Below, piece by piece: positions 22,644-35,448 of a stretch of DNA of 64,000 nucleotides. The position numbers and the translations under genes are program-made. Source of the DNA: Phytophthora quininea (lineage: Eukaryota > Oomycota > Peronosporomycetes > Peronosporales > Peronosporaceae); the NCBI GenBank assembly GCA_011947345.1, contig JAAVTG010001003.1, positions 496,001 through 560,000 on the forward strand, in the 5' to 3' direction. Below the pieces are notes generated by a model. That model ran no database searches, was not told where the DNA came from, and worked only from the letters and a program-made list of their open reading frames with translations. Positions within the stretch are counted from its first letter, which is position 1; each line of letters begins with the position of its first letter.

Positions 22644-25600
22644 ATGGAGCCTGCAGGCGAGGACAGCCCGCCCCAGATTTGCAGCTCGCTCCCGGACCCC
22701 ATGGAGTTCATCATCAATCCCTCCCTGACTGGAACTGGATTTGACTCAGCTGGAGCCTTCTTCCATGCGACGTTGACTTGGAGTTCCGGTGGATATCAAC
22801 ATAGAAGATCGAGGGAGTCATGGCCCCTAAAAATAAGGGACGGCGATAACCGACGCCTTCCGAGGCTACCGGCCTGGGCAGAGTGCTCGGCTGCTATGAA
22901 GAAACAGCAGCATGGACAGATCCTGATCCTGCGCGACAACGTGCCGGCCGTGGAGCTGGACAAGGAGCCGCGCACGCGTCGCCCCTGGTCGTGGGTCTGC
23001 GCGGCCCTCGTGGGTCGGGACAAGCTCGAGTGCTCCGTGCAGCTCGTGGAGAGCGTCTTCGTGGACAAGCAGCAGATCTGGTCCTGGTACTTCACAGATG
23101 ACGGCGGTGTCGTGCGGCGCAGACCGCAGAGTAAACTCCAGCCAGATGTGGTGCATCAGGCGTTCATGCAGTTTGCACAGGCTACGACTGCTTACGCTGT
23201 GGCTGACGTGACGACCAACCCAGTTGCCGTGTGCTGGTTTGAGCAGAGCGACACGCCAGGTGCGGTGCCTTTTGGACAGCTCCGGAACTGCAGAACTTCC
23301 TCTACTCCATTGCGTCCACCAGCGCGTGCAGCGCTGCCATCAGCACGTTCGTCCGACCACGGGGCGATCTGGACCCGACCTGCTACGCCAATATCGAGCA
23401 CGAATACATGTACGTGATCCTTTGATGAGGCCTGGATAAGCTCTGGATGTTGACTCTTCGGTATATTATGGCGGTGCCGACAGCCTTCAGAAGAGCGGAA
23501 GAGCGCAGGGCAAACTGTTCTGGTTAGCACTCGGTGGCCAGCGGATCGCGAGCAAAGACATTAAGCTGAACACCACCGTCAATGAAGTAGTCCAGCAATT
23601 CGTGGGGTTTCTCGAGAAGAACAAAAAGTGTCGGGTGGCGCGTTGCGTCTCGCTCTTCATCATGGATGAAAGCGGTAGACTTCAGCTTTGGCGCACAGCG
23701 GCATGTGACACCATTTCCGCCGCTGCATCGTTGCCGTCGGCGCCCACGTTTCCGGACCCACTTGTGTCCTCGTTTCCAAGCTCGTATGAAGGACCTCGTG
23801 CTATGAATGAGAGACTGGTTGCTCGTGCGCGTGCCGAGGGTTTGCGGATGCCCGACGAAAACGTGATTGACGCCATTTTGGCAACCCCACACCCAACCTC
23901 CACAAGCTGGCGGGGCGGTTGCTACCGAGTGCGAATTCGTCTGCCAATCCCCGCTTGGATCCACTGTGTGAATTTGAAAGCTCGCGGCGAGCGAACCTTC
24001 ACCTGCGCAGCTCGCGCGATTGGGACGTAGCGTTGTCATTCCTTCCACTAACATCAACGTTGTCTCGGGGACGACGGCGAACCTTGTCGGCGGCTCACTT
24101 GATGTCTAGTCAGAGGCGTGGTTGCTGCGGAGACTATTGCTCCATGTCTATTGCCGAGTTGACCGCCAAGAGAATTGATCACAAGAAGGAAACGCTACAA
24201 GAGCAAGCAGTTCATGCGAAGAAAGGTCGAAGGCGAACCAGCGTCGCCACGGCAACTGCTGCAGCGAGCGCATTCATGGAATCTCACCGCGCGGACGACC
24301 TGTTGGACCGAATCGCAGAGCAGCGCAAACCAACTTCGCCTCAGCGACAACAGCTTGCCGAAACACAGGCGTTGCAACCCACTACCATCCCCTTTAAGTT
24401 GGTGGCGCAGACTCGGGCTGAAAAGAAACTTGTTGATCTGTTCATTCGGCGGTATCAAAGTGGTGAGGACGGCGACTACCTTGCAGAGGCGTATTATGGT
24501 GACGGCGAACCCCTTGGAGTCACATTTCCGGGCTATTACTATCGAGACGTGCAGGTGTGCGCCAACTGCTATGAGTTTTATATGCTGGTTGAAAATGTTC
24601 GGATGAAGGCTCTGGAACAAATAGCCCGCAGTAGTCACCGTACAGCGCAGAAGACAAGCCCAACTCGCCAGGATTCAGTTAAACACGACTCCAAAGACGC
24701 TGCTGCCAAACGGCGGCGGATACAGGACTTCTCAATCGAGGAACGGGGGAGGAGGAGGAGGAGGAAGAGATGGAAGTCAATAATGGACAAGCCGAAGACC
24801 CGGACGGCTTGCATTGCGTATGGGAACGGGTGTGGGCTCAAACCTCGAATGTAGCGGCTGCAATAACCAAGAACGATGCTGCAGAACTTTACAGCTTCGT
24901 GAACCCGCATCCTGCTGTGGCTATGGTACTTGGAGCGCTTGGAGCATTGCTACTAGGATCTAAGGGCGGGGACTGGAGCGAAGTTAAGCGTGCTATCTCT
25001 CAAGATAAGCTTCTCGCGCGCTTGCATCGTGTAGATCTGGGGGCACTGTCGGAGCGTGCTGTGATGCAAGCAGCAGCACACGCTCGAAACCCACTATTTA
25101 CACCGGAGCAAATTGAGCCGATTAGTACCTGTGCTGCTCGATTTTGCGATTGGATTCGGACTGTGCTACAGGCATACGCGTGGAAGCAGAGATTGCAGAT
25201 GGGGGATGCAGAGACTTGTCGGATGTTATGCTTCCTGAAACGAGATCTACTTCCACCGGGGATTACTGACGCTCAACTAGAAAAGGGCAAACACACCAAC
25301 ACAACAAGAAATGATTCTGGTCTCATGCGCACAAATAGTGACGGTGCTTTGACCAAATCTCGGCGGCAGACCCAGCACAAGCACGCTGCTCGACGAGCAA
25401 TTCAAGCTCAGCAAATGGCACGTCTCGCAGCGCCAACAGGGCTCCAAGACGGCGTGGCAGGCATCGCTACAGAAGATGTATTCACCTGCCAGGATGGAGT
25501 CACACAGATCCCGTACGTCGTGATCGGTCAGCCCATAGGAGAGACTGTCAAGAGCAACCTGGTAGTGTTTCATGATCTGTTCGACACGTTTGAGAGCACG

Positions 25601-28600
25601 CGGGTGTTTTTCGCCCCATCGTCACCCGGAATGTAGGTGCGCGCGCTTTGCTCTTCAATTTTCCAGGTCAGGCTGGCACTGCGTATGCGGTGGATGATCA
25701 AGCGCGCGAAGACGATAAAGTGGTGTTGAACAACGTGTGGCTTGCTCGAAGAGTGCATGAGCTGCTAAACTTTCTGCAGCACACAGGCCAGTTCGTGACG
25801 ATGGGTGCTCCGTTTCATCTAGTGGGCTTCGGTAATGGCGGCAATGTCGCCGCGTGCTACGCTACGTTGTACGGGAAAAGTTACGGCGAGTACTTGCAAT
25901 CGGTGGCACTATTTAACGGCTTTGCCAGCGTCGATGCACAACTTGCTGCCGTGCTTCATAGTGCTGTGAATGTGTTTGCATGTCTCCCACCGACGAGGCC
26001 AGACTTGCCTGTATCGTTCTTCTGCAAGTTTCTGTTTTCTGAGGCGTATTTGCGCAAGGTGGATATGAACCTGGCACTCAGTATTTACACGGCTGTAACG
26101 AATGCAATAACCCTCGATGGCAGGATCCGCTTGTGCCGTGGTGCACTTCGTCACGTGGATCTCGTCTCGCAGTTGGCAGAGATTGACGTGCCGCTTGTAC
26201 TCATTCAATCTGTGGAGAACACGTTGGTAGCTCCAACGAATGTCGATCCATTTCTGCAGGGCCGTGCCAACGTACAGCACGTGTGGTCTCACCAGCAATC
26301 GCACACCAGTGAGTTAAGGTCAAAAACGCGCGCGCAGTTGCAAAAGGCGTTGGCAACACCGAAAAGCGCGTTTGTATCATGGCTGCGTGCCGGCCACGAG
26401 CTTCGTCAAGAAGCAAAAAGTTATGTGGCGGAGGTAATTGAAATGCTTGTCGACTGCCAGGCTGGGGTTGGCGACCAGGAACAATCCTCTGTGCAAGATA
26501 CAAGTGATGCCCAAAATGTTACAGTTCCTGTCGTGGAACCTCGCCAAGCGAAAACAACAACTCAAACAGCGCCAAACGACGAACCGTTAAAGGCAAACGA
26601 AGCCAGCCCAGTCGTCAAATCGACGCCAGCAAAGACTCAGTTTCTTCTTCTAAGCTTACCAAGTCCCCGTTTGAGCTTCAACAGGAAAAATCGGATCGTG
26701 CATTTCAGGAAGCGCTGCGAACGCACGAAGCTCAGAAGAACGCCTACGAAAAGAAAAAATCGGCGCAGAAGGAGGGGCTTGTAAATAATTACAAGATCGA
26801 CGTTGTGGAAACACCGAAGGTGCTGTCTCCCTCCTCGATCGATGAAATTCCCGTCACTCGATCTGTCATTCCCATAGATTATTTGCAGCCTCCTACTTTG
26901 CCGCCCGCAATCCTGCAGCATCCTGTTCTGGACGAAGAAACTTCGACATCACGAACTAATGTGCATGCAAGCGAATCTCACTTCGACAGTGAAATCGATA
27001 GTATACGTGCGAAAATGCAAGCGGAAGAAGAACGCCTTGAGAAGGAAGCTGAAGAGCAACGACAAAGACAACGAACTGCAACAGAAGAGCGGATGGCTGC
27101 TCTACGAGAAGAGCAAGAGAGAGGCGGCGTGAATGGGAACGTGAAGATCGAGAACGTCTCGCTGCTTTGAAGGCTCAACTAGAAACTCAACAGGCGGAAC
27201 GCCTTGCAGCAATGCAACAACAAGAGATTGAACAACTCACTAAGGACGAAGCTGTCCTGCTTGCAGGTAACACTGATGGTGAAATATTTCACGTTTCGTT
27301 GATGCCAACCCTAGAGCCATCGGTCGAGCTACCCAGTTCATCAGTGGCCTCTGCATCAAATCTGTTGGCTCCGACTATGGAGCTAACACGTTCAAAAATT
27401 CGTGAGAATCCAGAGCTTCCGAGCATGTTTGACCAGCTCGAAGCCGAAGAACAAGCGCGCAAACGAAAGCAAAGGCAGCGACGTGGTTTGGGCCCTGGTT
27501 CGCTGCCTGGCAGTCACCTGACAGGTGAACAATACGACGAGGTGCGTGGTTCATTGCAACAAGACTTCCGTGAAGACTCTCGAGCCAATGAATCCAACAT
27601 GAAGCGTGAGCTGCGAAGACGACGTGATGCACAAGCCACGAGAGTGCAAAAGTATATTCGCCGTTTCCTAGCTGTACGCCGAGTTGGTCGCTTACGCCGC
27701 GAAGTGCAACAGGAGCGTGTTAAACGCTTCGCAGGTGGTGAGATTGTTCGCATTGCACGCGGCTGTCTAGGACGTCGGCGTTTACGAGATTGTTGAACGA
27801 AAAGAAAGAGGCTGCACGACGACTTCACGCCGCGACGCGTATTCAGACTGTCTTCCGAGGCTACTCGAATCGCGTGTCGTACCGTGCTAAGCTTCGTGCA
27901 AGCAAAGCTCGAATTCTTGAGCGGGTGTATCGAGGTCACTTGGGTCGCCGCCGTGCTAGAAGGCTTCGCAAAGAGCAAGATCTGCGTCGATTCCAGGACC
28001 GAAATGCTGCCAAGCTTCAAGCTACGTGGCGGATGTATGTTGATCGTGGGAAATTCCTCACGGCGCGATTTTCCGAGCTAGCAGCTTTAGAGATTCAACG
28101 AATGTACCGTGGTCGTTTAGGTCGCCTCGAAGCTGCGCGCAAAAGCAGTGGCGCGATGCGCCTCCGGGGGCGGAAAGACTGGCGCTTGGACTGCAATTGA
28201 TCGAGGGTTCTAAGCAGGCATTCGAGCGACAGCAGAATGAGTTAGATGCCCTCCATCGTGCACAGGAAGCAGCAGAACGTCAAGTGAGCTCGGTGCACAA
28301 CGAGCTACGTGAAGCTGAGAAGGAATTGGCTGTTCTGGAGCGCGAGTTGCAGGAGATTGACCAGCTGGACGCCGACGTTCGTGAATTGACGCACGAAGCC
28401 GAGCGACTGCATGCAGGTGGCGTCGAAGGTTTACTGCGTAACTATCGCTCGTCAGCACAAAGTCAGCAGCCCTTAGGCAACGGAATTCCTGAATCTTCTT
28501 TATCTCTAGACAACGACGACGGTGCACCGTACGAACTTGGAGCTGAAAATGTGCTCGAATCAAAGAAGCTCTCAAGAAGCGTCAAGCCGATGCATACGCT

Positions 28601-29920
28601 GTCGAAATGGCGATCAGCATCAAACGTAGTGAGCGTGAAAAGAAGAAGCGAGACTTGGAGGCGGAGTTTACCAGCGCGTTCGCCGAGGTGCAACGAAAGC
28701 GAGAGGCGTTGGCAACTCTAGAAGAGAGGTTGGCTGACATGGAGCAAACGCGAATGCGGAAAGATCGTGAGTTTGCTCGGCTGCAGCGGCATCTCATGGA
28801 GCTGCTGGAAGAACAGAAGCTGGAACTTGAGAACCTACGCGAAAAGGGTATTGAGCTCGAGACGGCTACTGCGACGTCGGCAGCCGCAGCTGCAGCTACA
28901 GCAGCAAAGGCTCGTGAGCACGAAGCTCGATCACTGGCAATGTTCGAGTCCACCGAAGAGCTGATGAAGTTCCAGTTCATGTCCATGTCGTTGTCGTACT
29001 TCAGCTCGCTCAACATGCTCAAGAACTTGCGTGACATTAACGCAGATACAACTGCAGCGGCTATCACATCGACAGCAGAGACCGCAGCGACGGCGGCTGC
29101 CGCTGCGGCAGCAGCAAACATTTCGCCGGTCACTGCAGCTCTAGCGAAGAAGAGAACCGATGGAAATGCTGTTGCCGATCTGCTAACTACGGTGGCTCAA
29201 CGCAAACAGCAGGAACTTGCTCAATTACAACGTGAGGAGGTGGAAGCGTTGGCTCGAGCCGACAAATACCGCTGCCTGAGGAAATGTGCGCTTGGACAGT
29301 GGACGACGTGGGTAGGTGGCTTGACAGTCTGTCGTTGCCGCAGTACAAGGCTGCATTCAAAGAAGGCGCTGTGGACGGCGAATTCCTCATGGAGCTTCGC
29401 GCTGAAGACCTCGCCGAGGTGCTGGGCGTATCTCACAAGCTACATGTTCGCAAGGTGCTTGCCGCACGCAACAAACTGCTGCCCCTGAATGCAGCAGAGC
29501 GTGCGCAGCTAGACGCTGTCAATCACGAGGCGAATGCTACACGCGCACGTAAACAGGAACCAGCTGCGGGAGATGAAGTCTCGCTGGACCCGGAGACGGT
29601 GTTCTCGCAAGCTCGCAATGGACGGATGAAGCGCCTTGTGGAAAGCTTGGACGCAGGGTTCACTGTCGACAGTGAGGACGACAAGGGTAACACGTTGCTG
29701 CTGTTTGCATGCCAAAATGTCAATCAGCGCATGGTAGAGCTGTTAGTCACGCGACGAGCCAACATCAACCACCGGAATGCGCAGGGCAACACGCCGCTGC
29801 ACTTTGCCATGGCTTACGACAGCGAAGGTGTGCTTGGAGTATTTAATCGCACACGGCGCCGACGACACCATCGAAAACAACAGCGGTCTCACCCCGTATG
29901 ACGGTCTTGCTGCCGACTAA
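22644..29920 (+). CDS. Giant scaffold: pseudo-hydrolase, coiled coils, IQ motifs, SAM, ankyrin repeats
   Basis: About 2,420 aa with no clear intron, start at MEPAGEDSPP. Order: unknown N-terminal part (22644-24850; e.g. VELDKEPRTRRPWSWVCAAL); a unit with RLHRVDLGALSERAV; an alpha/beta-hydrolase fold at about 25430-26260 (NLVVFHDLFDTFES, ALLFNFPGQAGTAY, elbow LVGFGNGGNVAA, where the nucleophile is Asn); long charged coils (26700-27560); about five IQ-like motifs (27630-28130, e.g. ATRIQTVFRGYSNRV and ALEIQRMYRGRLGR); more coiled coil and an Ala-rich stretch; a SAM domain (WTVDDVGRWLDSLSLPQYK) near 29290; ankyrin repeats (GNTPLHFAMAY, LIAHGADDTIENN) to the stop. The frame breaks about 12 times, nearly all one base short: near 23285, 23415, 23890, 24750, 25635, 26640, 27125, 27785, 28140, 28565, 29275 and 29840. 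IQ motifs suggest calmodulin binding. Confidence 0.7.
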
Positions 29921-30093
29921 CAAAGATTGTTGCTGTAGATTATACTAGTAGTAGAATTTTAGCCAGGTCATCCATCGGGTGGTAAGGTGGAAAAGCTTCC
30001 TCAAGGATGCAGGTCGTCTGCAGACATTGCTGGCCGCCGGCCCGACAACTCCACAAAGCAATTCAGAAAAGTAGCAGGATCGACATTGATTAA

Positions 30094-31821
30094 TTAAGCG
30101 TCCACCCGAGCTGCCTTGTTCTGCTCCTCCAAAGCGCGCGTCTGAGCAGCAACCAGGCGGTTGACAGCGTTGACGTAGGCCGTAGCAGACGCCACGAGGA
30201 TGTCCGTGTTGGCACCGTGGCCGACAAACTGGCGGTCGCGCGTGACACCCGTCTGGGCGTTCACGTGCTTCTCGTTCTCGCCCTTCTCCTCCTCCTCCTT
30301 GTCTTCCTGCACCCGCACGGTCACCTCACCCAGAGCGTACGTGCCGTCCGTCACACTCTCCACAGAGAAGTCGTTGAGCTTGATGTTCTCCATGCCAGTA
30401 GCGCGCTTGATAGCCACGTACACTGCGTCAATCGGACCCGTGCCCATCGCAGCCTCGCTCACTTCCTTGCCGTCTTTGTGCGCAAGCGTGACCGTCGCCG
30501 TTGGCTTGACGAGGTTGCCAGCAGTCACGTGCACCGACTGCAGCGTCCAGAAGATCTCGGGCTTGAAGAGCTCATCCGACACGATCGCCTCCATGTCGGC
30601 GTCCGTGACCGTCTTCTTCTCGTCGGCCAGAATTTTGAACTTCTCGACGTAAGTCGAGCTCCTCCGGGGTGAGGTTGGTGTATCCGAGCTGCTGGAGACG
30701 CTTGCTGTACGCGTGGCGGCCCGAGTGCTTGCCAAGCACCATCTTGTTCTCGTTCAGACCGACCGACTCGGGCAGCATGATCTCGTACGTGGCCTGGTGC
30801 TTCAACACGCCGTCCTGGTGGATTCCAGACTCATGGGCGAAGGCGTTGGCGCCGACGATGGCCTTGTTGGGCTGGATCGAGATGCCAGTGTAGTGGCTCA
30901 CCATGCGGCTGCAGCGCGTGATCTGCGTCGAGTCCACGTTGGTGTACACGGGGTACTGCTGCGGACGGGTCTTGAGAGCCATCACCAGCTCCTCCAGCGC
31001 CGTGTTTCCGGCGCGCTCGCCAATGCCGTTGAGCGTGACTTCCACCTGACGCGCCCCGCCCTGCACGGCCGCCAGCGTGTTGGCCGTGGCAAGTCCCAGG
31101 TCGTTGTGGCAGTGGGAAGAGAAGACGGCCTTGTCGCTGCCCTCCGTGTTCTCAATAATGTAGCGGAAGAGCGAGCCGTACTCGTCCGGGACCGTGTAGC
31201 CGACCGTGTCGGGCACGTTGATGGTCGTGGCGCCGGCCTTGATGACTTCTCCAATCACTGCGCACAGAAAGTCGGGGTCGCTGCGGCCGGCGTCCTCCGT
31301 GGAGAACTCGACGTCCTTGCAGAGGCTCGAGGCGAAGGTGACGGCTTCCACGGCGCGGCGGATGCACTCGTCGCGCGAGATCTTGAGCTTGTACTTGAGG
31401 TGGATGTCAGACGTGGCAAGGAACGTGTGGATGCGGTGCTTGGGCGCGTGCTTGACGGCGTCGTAGCAGCGCTGGATGTCCTTCTCCATGGCACGCGCAA
31501 GACCGCAGATGGTCATGGGCTCGCCGGACGCGCGGTTGCCCGTCAGGGGGCCGATCTCCTTGGCGATGGCCGACACGGCGTCGAAGTCTCCGGGCGACGC
31601 GATGGGGAAACCGGCCTCGCACACGTCGGCGCCCAGCGCCGAGATGCCGCGCGCGATGTCCATCTTCTCCTTGAAGTTGAGCGTGGCGCCGGGGACTGCT
31701 CGCCGTCGCGCAGCGTCGTGTCGAACACGACGAGGCGCTGCTTCTGGGCGTCGGCCACGGCGGCGTTGGAGAAGGCGCGGCGGAAGGGCGCGTTGGCTCG
31801 CTTGGCGATCGTCTGCATCAT
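30094..31821 (-). CDS. leuA: 2-isopropylmalate synthase, probably mitochondrial
   Basis: About 575 aa. It condenses acetyl-CoA with 2-ketoisovalerate, the first committed step of leucine synthesis (EC 2.3.3.13). The first about 22 residues ([20 protein letters not shown]) are basic and Ser/Ala-rich, like a mitochondrial presequence. The catalytic barrel shows [22 protein letters not shown], the metal-binding [28 protein letters not shown] and HESGIHQDG. The linker and LeuA dimerisation/allosteric domain follow ([55 protein letters not shown]), so Leu feedback is expected. Frame breaks: one missing C in CCCC at 31691-31694, and a one-base shift near 30650 between barrel and linker. It is convergent with the scaffold gene, 173 bp away. 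Confidence 0.92.
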
Positions 31822-32733
31822 GGCGGCAAAGATACCAACGTGCGGCCCACGGAGCGGAAAGCGGAATGACCACCAGCGGTTGCAGTTCGAGCTGTTTGTC
31901 CAAACGAGCGCACCACCACAATTGAATTTTCACCAAATGATTTGTCGCGATGGGATTGGTTGCGATATTCTGATATTGTTATATGATTAGCCGAAATTAC
32001 TTTATCTAATTAAACCGAGGAAATGATGACAGTTGAAACCAAGTATTCTTGTGGCTTTGAACAGCTCGATAAGGGAGATGGGCAGCTACGCACCGGGATA
32101 CGTGTCAAAGGAATGGATCGGCATGGTTCAACCTGCGAGGCCGAACATTCTCACGGCTGGCAGGACACTGCAGCGGTGGCTCTGTTGGTCGACACGGTAA
32201 TCATGCCAGACAAGTTCAACATGGCTGGCAGGCAGTGCACTGCAATTAATCGGTTGATGTGCCACCACACCACAAGAAACAGCCACGCGCAAGGAACAAG
32301 GCAAACGTTTGCCTGGTGGTCGCTGCAGCTTGGTCCCGGATCAGTTCGAGTTACAGTGCGTGATCGCTCCAGCTCGTGGACCTGTTGCTAGTCGCAGGAC
32401 CTAGCAGGAGCTTGAAGTTGCCGCCGAGCAGAGCTCTTTCCAAGGTTTCCATGGAAAACGAGCAGTGCCAAGCGGCAACGGCAGCAAGTCGAGGCTGTCT
32501 CCGCAATGGGCAATGGCTATCGAGGGGCCAGCTCCGCCCCGAGCTGCAACGGTAGTGACTAGCCTCCACCTCGCCACGTACTTGCCTGCGACGGTTACTG
32601 AGTTGAAGTGAGCCGATTTCAGCCAATCACAACGGTTAACCGTCTCAAATAACCGTTTCATTCATAATCAGTAAGCGACAGACGGACGGTGGGCATAAGC
32701 AGCTCCGCTCCGCTGCTAGCGCTTCTCGCTCGG
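31822..32733. other. 0.9 kb divergent intergenic region
   Basis: It lies between leuA (-) and the disordered protein at 32734 (+). Several ORFs of 60-120 codons occur on both strands, none convincing. An AT-rich patch at about 31930-32035 may be promoter DNA for leuA. Confidence 0.45.
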
Positions 32734-34573
32734 ATGGCGACGCCATCGCTGCCCCAAAGCCGCTTCGGGTCCAGCCTCCGCACTCCGACAACTCCGCAGA
32801 CCATGCCGCAGTCCGCTCTGCGCTGGGTTGACGCCCAAGTCGCCAAGGCCTCGCCCTCTCCCGTCAAAAAGTGGCCGCCAGTCAAGACCAACAACGCAGC
32901 TCCAGCACCTACTCCAGTTGCAGCCCCCAAGCCGCTACCAACTACAGAGAAGACGAAACATGTATCGTTGGGCTTCCAGTCGGCGAGGGCTGTGTTCGAA
33001 GCCAAGAAGAGCATGGCATCATCGCCCCCAACGCCTCCAGGCCGTCGGCGTTTGGCATTTCCATCTCCGGCAAAGCCCTTCGCAGTGAAAAATGAACGCG
33101 CCCGTGTGCTTAGTATGTCAAGCTCCTCATGCACCACTGTGGACTCGGAGACCGACAGAGAGCTGCATGCAAGCGAAACGCGACGAGAACCCAAGAAATC
33201 GTGGCCGCCTCACCAAACAGCAGCAGTCGAGAAGCCATCGCCTGTGGAAAATATTGCTGCAAAGATAGAGTCTCCTTTCCTGACTGAGTCTGTGGCCCCT
33301 GTGGTGACGACAACCCAGCGTCAACCTGTTGCTACCAAGCCCGTTGCAGGGCACGCCCAGACCAAGTTCGACCCCTTCCTTTTGCTCGAACCAATTGAGG
33401 TGGTTCCAACCCTCCCGGATGAAGTCGCGTGTGTGTACGATGTGGCTGCCACGGACATGCAGAAGGGGATTAAGAAGGTCGTACGTAAACTACTCAAGAA
33501 AGACAAGACACGACTGGAAGAATTCAAGATGAATGCAAGACTATTCGGCACCGACTTCATGGATGCGCACGCCTATTTGGACACTCTCATTAAGGACTTT
33601 GGGGCTATTCGCGCTTTGCAGTTGGTGCCATGTTTGCTGAGCATCCAGCCGGATATTGTGAAGAGCAACGCTCTGCTTCTTACGGCGAAGAACTACGCTC
33701 TACGAAATGAAGAAGCGTTGGAGAGGGAATGCCAATCCTTACGAGCATTCAGTCCGACGAAGGTCGCCTCGACGGTGGAAGGTTCAACTCCGATCGATTC
33801 GGCGGCTGTTACTTCGACACCACCGCCTCTACGTATATCCACTCGAGCTAAATCACCACCGACAACCCCAGAGGTATCTGCTGTTCCCATCATTCCTGCG
33901 AACACTGCCTCTCCAGTCATGGAAGCACCTGTCGAATCTGCGAGTACTGGTGTAAAATCAACTGGGAACCTGAGGAAAATCTTCAATGCTGCTCCTAAAG
34001 CTGCAACAACGCCAGTTGTCGCCTTCGCATCAGAACATTCATCAAGGGCGAGTGTGGTCAAAAGCGAGGTGGAGGCTATAAATGAACCGACCAGGATGAA
34101 CGAGCCTGTCCCGGAACCACAAGAATCGACGTTCACCAAGGTGAAAGCAGCAATGGCAGACGAAGCCCTCGCGCCACTACCGCCCGTGAAAATTATCTCG
34201 CCGAGTCCAGCGCTGAAGGCTCGCGTGGAATCTTTACCCAAAGTGACAGTGAAGAAGACAACTTCCGTGCTGAAAATCTCTTTGGAGAGCCCATCAAGCG
34301 AGCTCCAAGCAAAAGACAAGGGAAACCATCTTGAAACAGGTGTCAGCACCGGTATCGCCAGCATCTTCAGCTCACAGTTTCGACGATGCTGAGGGTTTGT
34401 TCGGAGAGCGTTTGTCTGTGTCGTCGCTTCCAAGTGAGCGCCCGAGGAAAGCAGTAACGTGGGGAGAGTCGGAGACAATGGAACCGAAACCTGTAAGGAA
34501 GGCGCCGCCAGCTCCGTTTATCTTTGGCCTCGCTACTGCAGGAGCCTTGGATTCAGATTCAGACGATGAGTGA
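32734..34573 (+). CDS. Largely disordered protein with a central helical domain
   Basis: About 612 aa; the frame is open upstream from a GTG, so the ATG at 32734 is used. Most is Pro/Ser/Thr/Lys-rich low complexity. The only folded part is at residues about 230-330: IKKVVRKLLKKDKTRLEEFK, NARLFGTDFMDAHAYLDTLI, FGAIRALQLVPCLLSIQPDI, then a helix. This helical layout (FKxxARxFG, YLDxL, LLSIQPD) recalls the C-terminal helical domain of ZNF598/Hel2-type proteins, a weak resemblance I would not use to assign function. The C-terminus is acidic (SDSDDE). The frame shifts near 34373. Either one extra base is present, or a 31-nt GT-AG segment (gtgtcagc...cttcag) is a very short intron; it would restore the frame but is shorter than any other intron here. 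Confidence 0.62.
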
Positions 34574-34700
34574 GAAGTTTGTTGAAAAATGTAGTAAATG
34601 GAATGAAGCACGTTGCATCAAGTTGCCTTTTTCACGAGTTGCTGTTCTCACACGTCGCAGAACTACGTAATATCATGTATTCGGACAGACCCACTTTGAC

Positions 34701-35448
34701 ATGTCGTCCCCGTCTCCGCAGTCGAGACAGCGGCCCAGCAGCGCCGTGGGGCTGCACGGCGACTTCCGCGTGGAGGTTCTGGGCACCCAGGAGTCCCTGG
34801 ACCTGGACTGCGGCAAATTTTACACGGTAGGGGCCCTGTTGCGTCTATTCTGATGCATGCAACGCCAAAGGTCTCCGTTATTGGGTTTCTCTGTAGGAAT
34901 ACATTCTGCGCTGCTCATGGATCGAACGTAATGGAACGCCTGAGGTAGACAAACGCCTAGATATATTGCTACAATGTTCTAAGCCTTCAGCTGATTAAAT
35001 CTCGTGTCTTGGTTCAGATTTGGGACGTCGTTCGCCGGTACCGCGAGTTCTGCGCGATTGACATCTTGGTATGGCAACATCCTTCATCAGGCTTTAGTGT
35101 TCATGCTCAACCGATAGCTGTCGTTTTTGCTGTTGCTTACTATTGCAGCTTCGAGAGAAGTATCCGTCCCGAGCGCCCTTGTTCCCGTTCCTGCCGAGCA
35201 AGAAGTACATTGGATCTTCGCTGTCCGCTGATTTCGTCGACAAGCGGCAGCGAGACCTCGGCTACTACATGATGTCGATTCTGCACAGTTGTCCATTGGT
35301 ACGGAAACGCGTCAGCTTGGAATGTTGTTTGTTTTGTTTGCTAGTTGAATGAACAATTCTGTCGCTACTCCAGCTCGTGCAAGACGAAATCATCGACTCG
35401 TTCCTGGATATCAAACGACACATTTTGGAGCGCGCGCGAGCAGAATAA
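34701..35448 (+). CDS. PX-domain-only protein, 133 aa (4 exons)
   Basis: Exons 34701-34826, 35018-35068, 35149-35298 and 35374-35448 join in phase 0 at every border (GT-AG introns of 191, 80 and 75 nt) to exactly 133 codons plus TAA. The whole protein is one PX domain: FRVEVLGTQESLDLDCGKFY, then WDVVRRYREFCAIDIL (the R-[FY]-x-[ED]-F core that contacts the phosphoinositide), LREKYPSRAPLFPFLPSKKY (the P-rich loop) and two closing helices (RQRDLGYYMMSILHSCPL, DEIIDSFLDIKRHILERARA). No other domain. It is probably a phosphoinositide-binding adaptor. Exons this short are easily missed, so the gene may be unannotated in related genomes. Confidence 0.85.

Noticed and set aside
22644..29920. Programmed ribosomal frameshifting as the cause of the repeated breaks
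   Set aside because: There are too many sites, no common slippery heptamer or downstream structure, and the same pattern occurs in unrelated housekeeping genes.
22644..29920. Annotating the frame-broken genes as pseudogenes
   Set aside because: Between the one-base breaks the proteins are intact and keep catalytic residues; no nonsense or large deletions are seen.
30713..31990. 425-codon open frame on the plus strand
   Set aside because: It is antisense to leuA in GC-rich codons; the sequence is Val/Arg/Gly/Asp-rich without hydrophobic core patterns, while the other strand has all LeuA motifs.
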